Source: Tenacibaculum sp. SG-28 (GTDB taxonomy: Bacteria; Bacteroidota; Bacteroidia; Flavobacteriales; Flavobacteriaceae). From it: a stretch of DNA of 64,000 nucleotides. Shown here in pieces: positions 49,371 through 58,358 of this stretch (its first letter is position 1; each line of letters opens with the position of its first letter). Below the pieces are notes generated by a model that did not search any database, was not told the DNA's origin, and saw nothing but the letters and a program-made list of their open reading frames with translations. Position numbers and translations under genes: made by a program. The stretch is from positions 601,690 to 665,689 of the forward strand of contig NZ_MQVY01000002.1 of the NCBI RefSeq assembly GCF_002954385.1. Direction: 5' to 3'.

Positions 49371-51269
49371 TTAATAGGCTCTTTTATTATTTCCTTCATA
49401 GAAATTAATAAAGGCTTGGTTAACCACTCTATGCCCACCATCTGTAGGGTAATCTCCAGTAAAGTACCAATCGCCTAGGTTATCAGGACAAGCCTTATGC
49501 AGTTCGCTTACTGGCTGGTAAATAACCTCCACCTCTGCTTTAATTTCAGAAGTTTTCAGCATTTCTGCAATTTTTGCAGAGATTTGTTGGTCTGTAAATG
49601 GCGCATAGATTTCTTTAATATAATTTACGATATCCGTATCTATATTGTTTTGTTGTGCTTTACATTTTTGATATACGTCGTAAACAATGTGGTACTGGTT
49701 GGTTTCTTTTAGAAGCTCTAGGGCAGCTTTGAAAGCGATAAAATCTCCAATTCTTGCCATATCAATACCATAGCAGTCAGGATATCTAATTTGAGGAGCA
49801 GAAGAAACAATTACAATTTTTTTAGGGTGTAATCGATCTAATATTTTGATAATACTTTTTTTAAGCGTTGTACCTCTTACGATACTATCGTCAATAATCA
49901 CCAAATTATCGGTTGGTTTCACCACGCCATAAGTAACATCATAAACATGTGCTACCAAGTCGTCTCTACTACTGTCGTCAGAGATAAATGTTCGTAATTT
50001 AGCATCTTTTATTGCGATTTTTTCAAAACGAGGTCGTTTCGATAAAATTTCAATTACACGTTCTTTAGAAAGTTTACCATCCCCTGCTAAAATAGCATCT
50101 GTTTTTTGCTGGTTTAAAACATCCTCTGCTGCTTCCATCATTCCAAAAAATGAGGTTTCCGCAGTATTTGGAATATAGGTAAAAACACTATTTTCAAGAT
50201 CACTGTTGATAGATTTCAACACCTCTGGAAACACGAATTTACCAAGATTCTTACGTTCTGTATAAATAGACGCGTCACTACCCCTTGAAAAATAGATACG
50301 TTCAAAAGAGCATGCTTTTTTGGGACGTTGTTCCATAACTGGTTTCATAGAAGTTTCTCCACTCTTTTTGATAATTAGAGCATGACCGCGTTCAATTTCT
50401 TTAATGTTGTCAATCGGAACATTAAACACAGTTTGAATCACTGGACGTTCTGAAGCAACAACGACTACTTCCTCGTCTTTATAATAAAATGCTGGTCGAA
50501 TTGCAGAGGGATCTCTAAGAACAAAAGCATCTCCATGACCAAGCAAACCAGCCATAGCATAACCACCATCCCAGTTCCTTGAGGAACGCTGTAATATTCT
50601 TTGAATATCGAGATTCTCCTCAATAAACGGTGAAGAATCTTTTTTATTTAATCCTTTATTTTTGGCCTCTAAATAGGTGTCCGCAACTTCGTCCTCTAAA
50701 AAATGACCAATTTTTTCCATTACCGTAACGGTATCGGTAGATTCTTTTGGATGTTGTCCTAAATCAATTAATTCTTTCATCAATTGACTAGAATTTGTCA
50801 TGTTGAAATTTCCAGCGACGATTAAACTTTGATGACGCCAATTGCTTTGTCTTAAAAAGGGATGTACATTTTCAATACTATTTCCACCATAAGTTCCATA
50901 TCTAACATGACCTAAAAATAGGTTTCCAATGTAAGGCATGTTTTCTTCTTGCCATTGCACATCATCTTTTTTGTCGGGGTTTTCGGCAAAAATAGTGTTT
51001 ACACGTTGGTTAATTTGTCCAAAAACGTCTTGTATAGGTTGTGCTTTGTTAGAGCGAATTCTACTAATATATCTAGTTCCAGGCTCTACATTAAATTTTA
51101 TACTTGCCATTCCAGCACCATCCTGACCTCGGTTGTGCTGTTTTTCCATTAGCAAATACATTTTATTAACACCATAAAACGCAGTGCCATATTTTTCTTT
51201 GTAATATTCAAGAGGTTTTAACAACCTTACCATGGCAATTCCACATTCATGTTTTAAAGTATCACTCAT
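49371..51269 (-). CDS. purF: Amidophosphoribosyltransferase family protein
   Basis: 632 residues. Class II glutamine amidotransferase domain at the N-terminus (Cys9 in HECGIAM, NRGQDGAGMAS, FLGHVRYGTYGG), then a phosphoribosyltransferase domain with PRPP loop VIIDDSIVRGTTL. Makes phosphoribosylamine, the first step of purine synthesis. Longer than the roughly 500-residue PurF of enterobacteria, and eight residues precede the catalytic Cys, so either a propeptide is removed or this is the long Bacteroidota form. A terminator separates it from the PfkB gene before it. Confidence 0.9.
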   Translation of the reverse strand: MSDTLKHECGIAMVRLLKPLEYYKEKYGTAFYGVNKMYLLMEKQHNRGQDGAGMASIKFNVEPGTRYISRIRSNKAQPIQDVFGQINQRVNTIFAENPDKKDDVQWQEENMPYIGNLFLGHVRYGTYGGNSIENVHPFLRQSNWRHQSLIVAGNFNMTNSSQLMKELIDLGQHPKESTDTVTVMEKIGHFLEDEVADTYLEAKNKGLNKKDSSPFIEENLDIQRILQRSSRNWDGGYAMAGLLGHGDAFVLRDPSAIRPAFYYKDEEVVVVASERPVIQTVFNVPIDNIKEIERGHALIIKKSGETSMKPVMEQRPKKACSFERIYFSRGSDASIYTERKNLGKFVFPEVLKSINSDLENSVFTYIPNTAETSFFGMMEAAEDVLNQQKTDAILAGDGKLSKERVIEILSKRPRFEKIAIKDAKLRTFISDDSSRDDLVAHVYDVTYGVVKPTDNLVIIDDSIVRGTTLKKSIIKILDRLHPKKIVIVSSAPQIRYPDCYGIDMARIGDFIAFKAALELLKETNQYHIVYDVYQKCKAQQNNIDTDIVNYIKEIYAPFTDQQISAKIAEMLKTSEIKAEVEVIYQPVSELHKACPDNLGDWYFTGDYPTDGGHRVVNQAFINFYEGNNKRAY

Positions 51270-51313
51270 TTGTAAAAATCTTTTGTTGTGTTACGTTGTT
51301 GTTTTGTTGAAAC

Positions 51314-51342
51314 AAAAAGCCGCAGTAGTACTGCGGCTTTTT
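51314..51342 (-). terminator. Terminator after the PfkB kinase gene
   Basis: AAAAAGCCGCAGTA mirrored by TACTGCGGCTTTTT; GC-rich stem flanked by A and T runs, directly at the PfkB stop and 45 bases before the purF start. Confidence 0.88.
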
Positions 51343-52274
51343 TATGAATTAGATAGTTCTATATCAAATTGTGTTAATTCTTTAAATGCTTGTAAACGAG
51401 TATTAATCTCTTGTTTTGAAAGTTCTTCCATTCGCTGGGTACCAAATTTTTCAACGCAGAAAGAAGCTAAATTTGAACCGTAAATGATAGCGTTTTTCAT
51501 ATTTTCAAAAGAAATATCTCCTGTTTGGCTAAGATACCCACAGAATCCTCCCGCAAAAGTATCTCCAGCGCCAGTAGGATCAAAAACTTCTGCCAACGGC
51601 AATGCCGGGGCGAAGAACATTTTCCCTTTGTTAAATAACAATGCACCGTGTTCTCCTTTTTTAATAACTACGAAATCGGGTCCCATTTCATGAATTTTTT
51701 TAGCGGCATTTACCAAAGAGTACTCACCACTTAATTGTCTTGCTTCTTCATCATTTATCGTAATTACGTCAACGCGTTTTAGTACTTGATGCAAGTCTGC
51801 TAATGCAATATCCATCCAAAAATTCATCGTGTCTAAAACCACTAATTTTGGGCGTTTGTCCATTTGATCCAATACAGAGGCTTGGGTTAAGGGGTGTAAA
51901 TTTCCAAGCATCACTATATCTGCATCTTTAAATGTATTTGGTACCACCGGACTAAAGTGTTCCAAAACATTTAATTCCGTAACTAAGGTGTCACGAGAGT
52001 TCATATCGTTGTGGTACTTTCCACTCCAAAAAAATGTTTTACCTTCTTTGATAATTTCAATTCCCTCTGTATTGATGCCTTTATCTTCCATCATATCTAA
52101 ATAAGATTTTGGAAAATCACCACCCACTACGGAAACCACGCCGATTTGTACCCCAAATTGCGCTGCAGCTAAACCAACAAACGTACCTGAACCGCCTAAA
52201 ATTTTATCCGTTTTCCCAAAAGGAGTTTCGATAGCATCAAAGGCCACTGTTCCTACCGCTAATAATTTACTCAT
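51342..52274 (-). CDS. PfkB family sugar/nucleoside kinase
   Basis: 310 residues of the ribokinase superfamily. N-terminal GGSGTFVGLAAAQFGVQIG and C-terminal signature DPTGAGDTFAGGF with catalytic Asp. The acceptor cannot be told; adenosine/ribokinase-like members are common in this clade next to purF. Cytosolic, ATP-dependent. Intact. Confidence 0.9.
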   Translation of the reverse strand: MSKLLAVGTVAFDAIETPFGKTDKILGGSGTFVGLAAAQFGVQIGVVSVVGGDFPKSYLDMMEDKGINTEGIEIIKEGKTFFWSGKYHNDMNSRDTLVTELNVLEHFSPVVPNTFKDADIVMLGNLHPLTQASVLDQMDKRPKLVVLDTMNFWMDIALADLHQVLKRVDVITINDEEARQLSGEYSLVNAAKKIHEMGPDFVVIKKGEHGALLFNKGKMFFAPALPLAEVFDPTGAGDTFAGGFCGYLSQTGDISFENMKNAIIYGSNLASFCVEKFGTQRMEELSKQEINTRLQAFKELTQFDIELSNS

Positions 52275-52380
52275 ATCCTTTACTTAAATTCATACTACTT
52301 TTAAAGACTGATGTTGCCATTTGTTGGATATCTTTAGAGAATCTAACAAATCGTTTATTTTATGCTTACTAGGGCAACAA

Positions 52381-52414
52381 TTTGATAAAAAATCCCTTTT
52401 TTATCGTAATTTTG
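52381..52414 (+). promoter_or_regulatory. Promoter (TTTG-N22-TAATTTTG) for the sufE unit
   Basis: TTTG at 52381-52384 and TAATTTTG at 52407-52414 fit the Bacteroidota -33/-7 pattern, 49 bases before the sufE ATG and in the divergent gap with the PfkB gene. Confidence 0.55.
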
Positions 52415-52463
52415 CAGCATATAAATAAATTAGTCTTAGACTTTGCAAAAATAGTTTTAAAAA

Positions 52464-52889
52464 ATGACTATCAAAGAAATACAAGAAGAAATTATCGAGG
52501 AGTTTTCTATGTTTGACGACTGGATGGAGCGTTACGAGTACATTATAGAACTCGGTAAATCTTTGCCTATAATTAAAGAGGAATTTAAACTCGAGGAAAA
52601 TTTAATAAAAGGTTGCCAGTCTAAGGTATGGCTGCATTCTGAACTTGATCATCAAAACGTTAAGTTTACTGCCGATAGTGATGCCATTTTAACGAAAGGA
52701 ATTGTTGCGCTTCTGTTACGTGTGTTTTCAGAGCAGCATCCCAGAGATATTATAGAGGCAGATACTAGTTTTATCGATGACATCGGTTTGAAAGAACATT
52801 TGAGTCCCACAAGAGCTAATGGTTTAGTTTCGATGGTGAAGCAAATTAAAATGTATGCAATTGCGCAACAATCAAAATTAACACAATAA
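52464..52889 (+). CDS. sufE: SufE cysteine desulfurase sulfur acceptor
   Basis: 141 residues. The sulfur-accepting Cys51 lies in LIKGCQSKVWL, and the C-terminal HLSPTRANGLVSMVKQIK is typical. Accepts persulfide from SufS during Fe-S assembly. Starts a unit with sufT (9-base gap) and DUF2480 (8-base gap). SufBCDS genes are not in the window. Confidence 0.95.
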   Translation: MTIKEIQEEIIEEFSMFDDWMERYEYIIELGKSLPIIKEEFKLEENLIKGCQSKVWLHSELDHQNVKFTADSDAILTKGIVALLLRVFSEQHPRDIIEADTSFIDDIGLKEHLSPTRANGLVSMVKQIKMYAIAQQSKLTQ

Positions 52890-52898
52890 CTAAAAAAG

Positions 52899-53219
52899 AT
52901 GACGGAAGAAAATTTAGAAGAATTAGGCGATAAAATAGTTCGAGTATTAAAAACAATATTCGACCCTGAAATTCCTGTAGACATCTATGAACTAGGTTTA
53001 ATTTATGACGTTTTTGTGTCTGAGGAGAATGACGCTAAAATACTGATGACTTTAACCTCTCCAAATTGTCCTGTTGCAGAGTCGCTTCCTGTAGAGATAG
53101 AAGAAAAGGTAAAAACCCTCAAAGAAATTAATAATTGTGAGGTGGAGATCACTTTTGATCCTACTTGGACGCAAGATATGATGAGCGAGGAGGCTAAATT
53201 AGAGTTAGGACTATTGTAA
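52899..53219 (+). CDS. sufT: SUF system protein SufT (DUF59/MIP18)
   Basis: 106 residues, a single DUF59 domain. IFDPEIPVDIYELGLIYDV and LTSPNCPVAESLP are its signatures, the latter with the conserved Cys. Helps Fe-S cluster maturation. Follows sufE and precedes DUF2480 in the same order as in other Flavobacteriaceae known to me. Confidence 0.93.
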   Translation: MTEENLEELGDKIVRVLKTIFDPEIPVDIYELGLIYDVFVSEENDAKILMTLTSPNCPVAESLPVEIEEKVKTLKEINNCEVEITFDPTWTQDMMSEEAKLELGLL

Positions 53220-53227
53220 TAACCATT

Positions 53228-53740
53228 ATGGCAGGAGAAATTGTAAATAGAGTGGCTAACTCTAAACTCGTAACTATTGATTTAGAAGATTTTTATCCAA
53301 AAGGTAAAAGGGTAGTTCTAGATATCAAGCCCTGGTTATTTCAGGAACTGGTTTTAAAAGAAAAAGAGTTTAGGCAGCGGGTTAGTGAGCATGATTGGGA
53401 ACAATACCGAGGCGCCTATGTTGCGCTTACATGTAGTGCAGATGCAATTATTCCATCATGGGCCTATTTATTGTTATGCACCCATGTAAATGGATATGCA
53501 AAAAAAGTAGTCATTGGTTCTCTGGTACTCCTCGAGACACTACTCTACAAAGAAATCATTGATAAGGAAATTTTAATTGCAGATTTCGTAGATAAACCAG
53601 TAATAATTAAAGGATGTGCAAACAAACCAATACCAGATTCGGCCTACACGATGTTAATAGATAAAATTCAACCTGTAGCAAAACGAATTATGTACGGGGA
53701 AGCTTGTTCTATGGTCCCTTTGTATAAAAAATCCAACTAA
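53228..53740 (+). CDS. DUF2480 family protein
   Basis: 170 residues, soluble. Reads EIVNRVANSKLVTIDLEDF, LTCSADAIIPSWAYLLL and KGCANKPIPDSAYTMLI. The family is restricted to Bacteroidota and follows sufE/sufT, so a link to Fe-S assembly is inferred from neighbourhood only. Two conserved Cys (CSAD and GCAN) may be functional. 8 bases after sufT. Confidence 0.9.
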   Translation: MAGEIVNRVANSKLVTIDLEDFYPKGKRVVLDIKPWLFQELVLKEKEFRQRVSEHDWEQYRGAYVALTCSADAIIPSWAYLLLCTHVNGYAKKVVIGSLVLLETLLYKEIIDKEILIADFVDKPVIIKGCANKPIPDSAYTMLIDKIQPVAKRIMYGEACSMVPLYKKSN

Positions 53741-53765
53741 AATCATTGTTCAACAAAAAAATGGC

Positions 53766-54614
53766 ATGAAAAATTTCATTTGTGCACTTTTTATCCTTTA
53801 TTCGTTTGTAACTTTTTCACAAGAAGAGAAGGATACTATTCCTCAGACGTGGAAAGTATCAGGAAAGTTAACTTTTTTGTTAAATCAATCTGCTTTCTCG
53901 AATTGGATTTCTGGGGGAAGTAATACTATTGCAGGTAATATTGGTTTGGATTATAACTTCAATTACAACAAAAAAAGGTGGCGATGGGATAATAAATTAA
54001 TTACTTCCTACGGTCTAAGTCATATAGAAGACCAAGGGAACCGAAAAACGGACGATCGTTTAGAGTTCAATTCTATTTTAGGGCTTCGAGTAGGGAATCA
54101 TTGGTTTTCATCTTTTTTCACCAATTTTATAACCCAATACAGCACAGGGTACGACTACAAGCAAGAACCAAAAGTTGCAATTTCTGATTTTATGTCTCCC
54201 GGATATTGGAGTTTTGGCCCAGGAATGCTATGGAAAAAATCGGACAATGAACGGTTAAATATTGCTCCGGCAACTGCTCGATTTACCTTTGTTTCGCGAG
54301 AATTTTCGGGAGAATATGGTGTAGAGGAGGGAGAATTATACGCATTTAGTTTAGGGTTTAACTTGTCGGCATACTATAAATTTAAATTGATGGAAAATAT
54401 TCAAATGGAGCAAATTCTTGCTATTTATTCCGATTATCTGAACAATCCCCAAAATATAGATATTGATTATCAGTTAAATTTTTTCGTAAAGGTAAACAAG
54501 TACATTTCTACTAATCTTGGGCTCCACATGATTATAGATAATGACGCTTCAAGCAGAATACAGTTTCGACAAATTTTCGGTTTAGGCTTTAATTATATTT
54601 TTCCTAAAAAGTGA
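53766..54614 (+). CDS. DUF3078 domain protein, copy 1
   Basis: 282 residues. Signal peptide (FICALFILYSFVTFSQ), then WKVSGKLTFLLNQSAFSNWISGGSN and strand-rich sequence to a C-terminal aromatic strand (FGLGFNYIFPKK), suggesting a periplasmic-facing or outer-membrane barrel. DUF3078 is found in Bacteroidota and its role is unknown. A paralogue follows at 54695. Intact, which makes it a good reference for the scrambled stretch in copy 2. Confidence 0.88.
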   Translation: MKNFICALFILYSFVTFSQEEKDTIPQTWKVSGKLTFLLNQSAFSNWISGGSNTIAGNIGLDYNFNYNKKRWRWDNKLITSYGLSHIEDQGNRKTDDRLEFNSILGLRVGNHWFSSFFTNFITQYSTGYDYKQEPKVAISDFMSPGYWSFGPGMLWKKSDNERLNIAPATARFTFVSREFSGEYGVEEGELYAFSLGFNLSAYYKFKLMENIQMEQILAIYSDYLNNPQNIDIDYQLNFFVKVNKYISTNLGLHMIIDNDASSRIQFRQIFGLGFNYIFPKK

Positions 54615-54629
54615 CTTTCTCCGCTTAAA

Positions 54630-54662
54630 TTGTCTCTATTCGGATTGTATGATGTAATTTTG
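54630..54662 (+). promoter_or_regulatory. Promoter (TTG-N22-TAATTTTG) for DUF3078 copy 2
   Basis: TTG at 54630-54632 and TAATTTTG at 54655-54662 with the same 22-base spacing and same -7 sequence as the sufE promoter; 32 bases before the ATG. Confidence 0.55.
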
Positions 54663-54694
54663 CGCAAGGAAAAAAATAAATTTAAATAGAAACA

Positions 54695-55522
54695 ATGAAA
54701 AAAGTTTTAGCTATTGCATTTTTATTCGGAGCGATGGTAATGAATGCACAAGAGGAAACCGAAGAGCCTGTTGAAGGCTGGACGAAGATAGGGAACATCT
54801 CTTTCTTATTTAATCAATCTGCTTTTGATAATTGGTTAGCGGGTGGAACAAATAGTATTTCAGGTACTTTAGGAGTAAATTATGATTTCAATTATTTAAG
54901 AGGAGATTGGTCTTGGGACAATAAATTAATTGCTTCTTATGGTTTAACCAAACTAAAAGGGGAGGAAATGCAAAAGACGGATGATCGTTTTGAATTCAAC
55001 TCTGTTTTAGGTAAAAAGGCCTCAGGATATTGGTACTACTCATTATTTTTTAATTTTAAAACCCAATTGTCTTCGACATTTGTAGAGGGGGTGCAGGAAT
55101 CGCACTTTTTTTTCTCCCGCATATTTTCAGTTTGGTCCTGGTATGTTGTGGAAAAATCGGATAACTTAAAGGTAAATATTGCACCATTTACGTCTAAACT
55201 AATTGTTGTAAGTTCTGATTTAACACCTGCTTTTGGTGTAGATTTAGGAAAGACTACTCGTTATGAGTTAGGAGCTTCTGTAAGTGGCTATTACAAGTTT
55301 GATCTTATGGAAAATGTTTCTGTGGAGAATATTTTAAACCTGTATGCCAATTATTTAGAAGATTTTCAAAATGTAGATATAGACTACACCGTTAATGTAA
55401 TTATGAAAATTAATAAGTATTTGTCTGCCAATCTAGCACTGCAAACTATCTATGACGATAATGCGTTTAGAGGGTTTCAAACGAGAGAGGTGTTTGGTTT
55501 AGGAGTTAATTATGGCTTCTAA
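54695..55522 (+). CDS. DUF3078 domain protein, copy 2 (compensating indels)
   Basis: 275 residues. Signal peptide MKKVLAIAFLFGAMVMNAQ; mature sequence parallels copy 1 (ISFLFNQSAFDNWLAGGTNS, WDNKLIASYGLTK, KTDDRFEFNSVLG). Around 55106-55156 the reading is garbled. Removing one T from the T8 run at 55106-55113 and adding one A to the A5 run at 55152-55156 turns it into SHFFSPAYFQFGPGMLWKKSDN, matching SDFMSPGYWSFGPGMLWKKSDN of copy 1. So about 15 residues are wrong in the uncorrected frame. Ends at an aromatic strand (FGLGVNYGF), then a strong terminator. Confidence 0.88.
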   Translation: MKKVLAIAFLFGAMVMNAQEETEEPVEGWTKIGNISFLFNQSAFDNWLAGGTNSISGTLGVNYDFNYLRGDWSWDNKLIASYGLTKLKGEEMQKTDDRFEFNSVLGKKASGYWYYSLFFNFKTQLSSTFVEGVQESHFFFSRIFSVWSWYVVEKSDNLKVNIAPFTSKLIVVSSDLTPAFGVDLGKTTRYELGASVSGYYKFDLMENVSVENILNLYANYLEDFQNVDIDYTVNVIMKINKYLSANLALQTIYDDNAFRGFQTREVFGLGVNYGF

Positions 55523-55540
55523 TTTTTAAAACGAAATACA

Positions 55541-55578
55541 AACTAAAAGTCATCTTTTAAAAGATGACTTTTTTAGTT
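55541..55578 (+). terminator. Terminator after DUF3078 copy 2
   Basis: AAAAGTCATCTTTT directly abuts its exact complement AAAAGATGACTTTT (55545-55572), with outer AACT/AGTT pairing. Long stem with T run. Confidence 0.85.
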
Positions 55579-55692
55579 TGTAGGAATACTGCAATTAAGA
55601 ATTTATCTTTGGATTATATCGAATTTATTTATAAATTAAAGATTTTGGCATACAATTTGAAATACATTTTTTGAAAATTAAACCTAACGCCC

Positions 55693-56610
55693 ATGAAACG
55701 TTTAAAAATACTTTTTTTATTTTTTGCAACAAGCGCTATGTTCATCTCCTGTGATGATCCTATAGATGATGGTATATCGCTGAACCAATTATTGTCAAGC
55801 TACGATTTGTGGTATGTAGATTATAATAGAACGGAAGGAACAGGGGATGTTCCCTTTGTATCAAGAGCGTTTACCATGTCATTCTTTAATGGAAGAATGT
55901 TTGCGAATAATAATATTGCGGATATTGGTATTACAGGGAATGGTTTGGGGATAGAAGTAGGGAGTTATGGTACTTTCAGTACCGTATTAGAAACTAATCA
56001 TATTATCGACGGAAGATACGATTTTGATGTTGTGCAGTTGTCTAGAAATCAAATTCGAATTGATTGTTTAGATACGAATGTTAGTTATTACTTAATTGGT
56101 TACCAAAGAAGTAATTTCGATTACGACATGTTATTTTATGACAATATCGAGTATTTTTTACAAGAATACGTAGCTTGGGAAAGAACTGGAATATCGGGAG
56201 GAATCGACAACGTATTTGACGAAGAACATTACTTAGAGTTTACTCCAGAAAATATTACAACATTTCGTTCTTCACAAGATCCTTTTGGCACAGATATTGA
56301 TAATATCCTTTGGGATTTTGTGGGATCCTACGAGGTAACTGATGTTAGAGGCTATGAGTACCTTAAATATTTAACCCTGTATTACGATGGTGGCGATAGA
56401 GAAGAGTTTGAGCTTAACGTTTTAGACGACCAAACCATAGAATTGTATCATTTCGATTCTGATCGAGTGTATAGATTTAGCGGTAGAGGGTTTATTCAAA
56501 TTCTTAAAGGAGACAAAACTAGTGCTAAAACGAAGGCTAAAAATAGAAATAGCAATCGAAAGAGAACACGAGTTAAAAGAAAAACAGTAGACAAAAGAGT
56601 TTTAAAATAA
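55693..56610 (+). CDS. Lipoprotein with basic C-terminal tail
   Basis: 305 residues. Lipobox ISC (Cys20) after MKRLKILFLFFATSAMF. Middle part is acidic and beta-rich with repeated aromatic residues (YDLWYVDYN, YYLIGYQRSNFDYDM). The last roughly 35 residues are strikingly basic (KTSAKTKAKNRN, RKRTRVKRKTVDKR). Homologues in flavobacteria are often labelled nicotinic acid mononucleotide adenyltransferase, but no nucleotidyltransferase motif is visible and I reject that name. Function unknown. Confidence 0.75.
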   Translation: MKRLKILFLFFATSAMFISCDDPIDDGISLNQLLSSYDLWYVDYNRTEGTGDVPFVSRAFTMSFFNGRMFANNNIADIGITGNGLGIEVGSYGTFSTVLETNHIIDGRYDFDVVQLSRNQIRIDCLDTNVSYYLIGYQRSNFDYDMLFYDNIEYFLQEYVAWERTGISGGIDNVFDEEHYLEFTPENITTFRSSQDPFGTDIDNILWDFVGSYEVTDVRGYEYLKYLTLYYDGGDREEFELNVLDDQTIELYHFDSDRVYRFSGRGFIQILKGDKTSAKTKAKNRNSNRKRTRVKRKTVDKRVLK

Positions 56611-56656
56611 AGTTTGGTTAGTTGATTTTCGGTTGGTTGTAATGACCAACTGAAAT

Positions 56657-56686
56657 AAACCGCTCCGCAAGGGGCGGTTTTATTTT
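56657..56686 (+). terminator. Terminator with GCAA tetraloop
   Basis: AAACCGCTCC-GCAA-GGGGCGGTTT (one G-U pair) with a GNRA loop and a following TATTTTTT. Strong intrinsic terminator after the lipoprotein. Confidence 0.9.
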
Positions 56687-56741
56687 TTATAAATACGGTA
56701 TTTACATAAAAAAAGTACCTTTATATGAAATAAACAAAACC

Positions 56742-57496
56742 ATGGTAAAGACCGCTTTTATAACTGGAGCAACCTCAGGAATAGGAAAGGCAACAGCTCA
56801 AATTTTGCAAAAGAAAAGTACAATTTAATTCTTTGCGGACGTCGTAAAGAAAAGTTAGAATCGCTTCAAAATGAACTTTCGAAGGAAGTAAATGTTCATA
56901 TTCTTCAATTCGATGTTCGTTTTCAAAATCAGGTGCAGGAAGCGATTACAAGTTTACCGGATGCTTTCAAGCAGATTGATATCCTTGTTAATAATGCAGG
57001 AAATGCACACGGATTACATGCTATTCAAGAAGGAAGTATAGAAGATTGGGACGCCATGATTGACGGAAACGTGAAAGGCTTATTGTACGTCTCTAAAGCT
57101 ATAATTCCTCAAATGGTAGAGAGAAATAGTGGCTTTATTGTAAATATTGGATCTATTGCAGCGAAAGAGGTTTATGCAAATGGAAACGTATACTGTGCCT
57201 CTAAATTTGCTGTAGATGCTCTTAATAAAGGAATGCGAATCGATTTAAATAAGCATAATATTCGCGTATGTGCCATTCATCCTGGATTAGTAGAAACAGA
57301 GTTTTCGAATGTCCGTTTTAAAGGAGATACAGCCCGGGCGAAAACGGTATATCAAGGCTATAAAGCTCTACAACCAGAGGATATTGCAGACGTTATTCAG
57401 TTTGTGGTTTCGAGGCCTTATCACGTGAATATTGAAGATTTAATCATATATCCAACTGCGCAAGCTAGTGCCACTATTTTGCATAAAAATGTCTAG
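56742..57496 (+). CDS. Short-chain dehydrogenase/reductase (frameshifted)
   Basis: About 251 residues. NAD(P) motif ITGATSGIGKATA, then one T missing in the TTTT at 56803-56806 (restored IFAKEKYNLILCGRRKEKL). LVNNAGNAHGLH, catalytic Ser in VNIGSIAAKEV, and YxxxK in YCASKFAVDAL. Resembles YdfG-type SDRs acting on 3-hydroxy acids or serine. The aldo/keto reductase start lies inside its last 8 bases. Confidence 0.9.
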
Positions 57497-58355
57497 TTTT
57501 TCCGACATTATAGCTGGCTGTATGGGTTGGGGTGTTTGGGGTGAAAATTTGTCCTCTAAGGAAATGACTATGCTTATGCACACGTGTTTAGAAAACGACA
57601 TAACTACCTTCGATCATGCCGATATTTATGGTGATTACTCCACAGAAAGTTCTTTTGGAAAGGCCTTTGTTAATACATCTATTCCAAGAGAAAATATCCA
57701 GCTAATATCAAAATGTGGCATTCAATATTTGGGTAAAGCAAGAGCCAATAGAGTAAAACACTACAACTATTCTAAGGAGTATATAATTTGGAGTGCTGAG
57801 CGATCTTTGTCGAATTTAAAGACAGAATATTTAGATCTATTTTTATTGCATCGACCCAGTCCTTTAATGCATCCTCATGAAATTGCCGAGGCAATTTCTC
57901 AGTTACAAGACCAAGGAAAAATAAAGCAATTTGGAGTATCTAATTTTACAGCTAGTCAACTTCGTTTTGTTTCAGAATATATTCCTGTCTCGGTGAATCA
58001 AATAGAGATTTCTATCACGCATTTTTCTAGCATGTTAGACGGTACTTTAACACAGATGCAATTGTTAGAATGTATCCCAATGGCCTGGAAGCCTTTAGGT
58101 TCATATTTTAAAGAAAGTAACGCGAAAAACCTTAGAATAGAAAAAGAATTAAAATTTTTATCTGAAAAATACCAAGCTAGTACCAATCAACTTTTATTAG
58201 CATGGTTACTGCAACACCCCAGTGGAATTATTCCCGTTGTGGGGAGTACCAAAAGGGCGCGTTTGGAGGAAATGGCAAAGGTCAAACACTTCGCTTTAGA
58301 AATCGAAGATTGGTTTGCTCTGCTAGTAGCTAGTCAAGGACATAAAGTACCATAA
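57489..58355 (+). CDS. Aldo/keto reductase
   Basis: 288 residues from the ATG at 57489; the frame from 57468 adds seven residues not in the family. Catalytic set: Asp in FDHADIYGDYSTE (with Tyr), Lys in LISKCGI, and His in LFLLHRPSPL. VVGSTKRARLEEM binds NADP. The group is YdhF-like oxidoreductases. It overlaps the SDR stop by 8 bases, so the two are probably translated in a coupled way. Confidence 0.92.
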   Translation: MSSFSDIIAGCMGWGVWGENLSSKEMTMLMHTCLENDITTFDHADIYGDYSTESSFGKAFVNTSIPRENIQLISKCGIQYLGKARANRVKHYNYSKEYIIWSAERSLSNLKTEYLDLFLLHRPSPLMHPHEIAEAISQLQDQGKIKQFGVSNFTASQLRFVSEYIPVSVNQIEISITHFSSMLDGTLTQMQLLECIPMAWKPLGSYFKESNAKNLRIEKELKFLSEKYQASTNQLLLAWLLQHPSGIIPVVGSTKRARLEEMAKVKHFALEIEDWFALLVASQGHKVP

Positions 58356-58358
58356 ACA

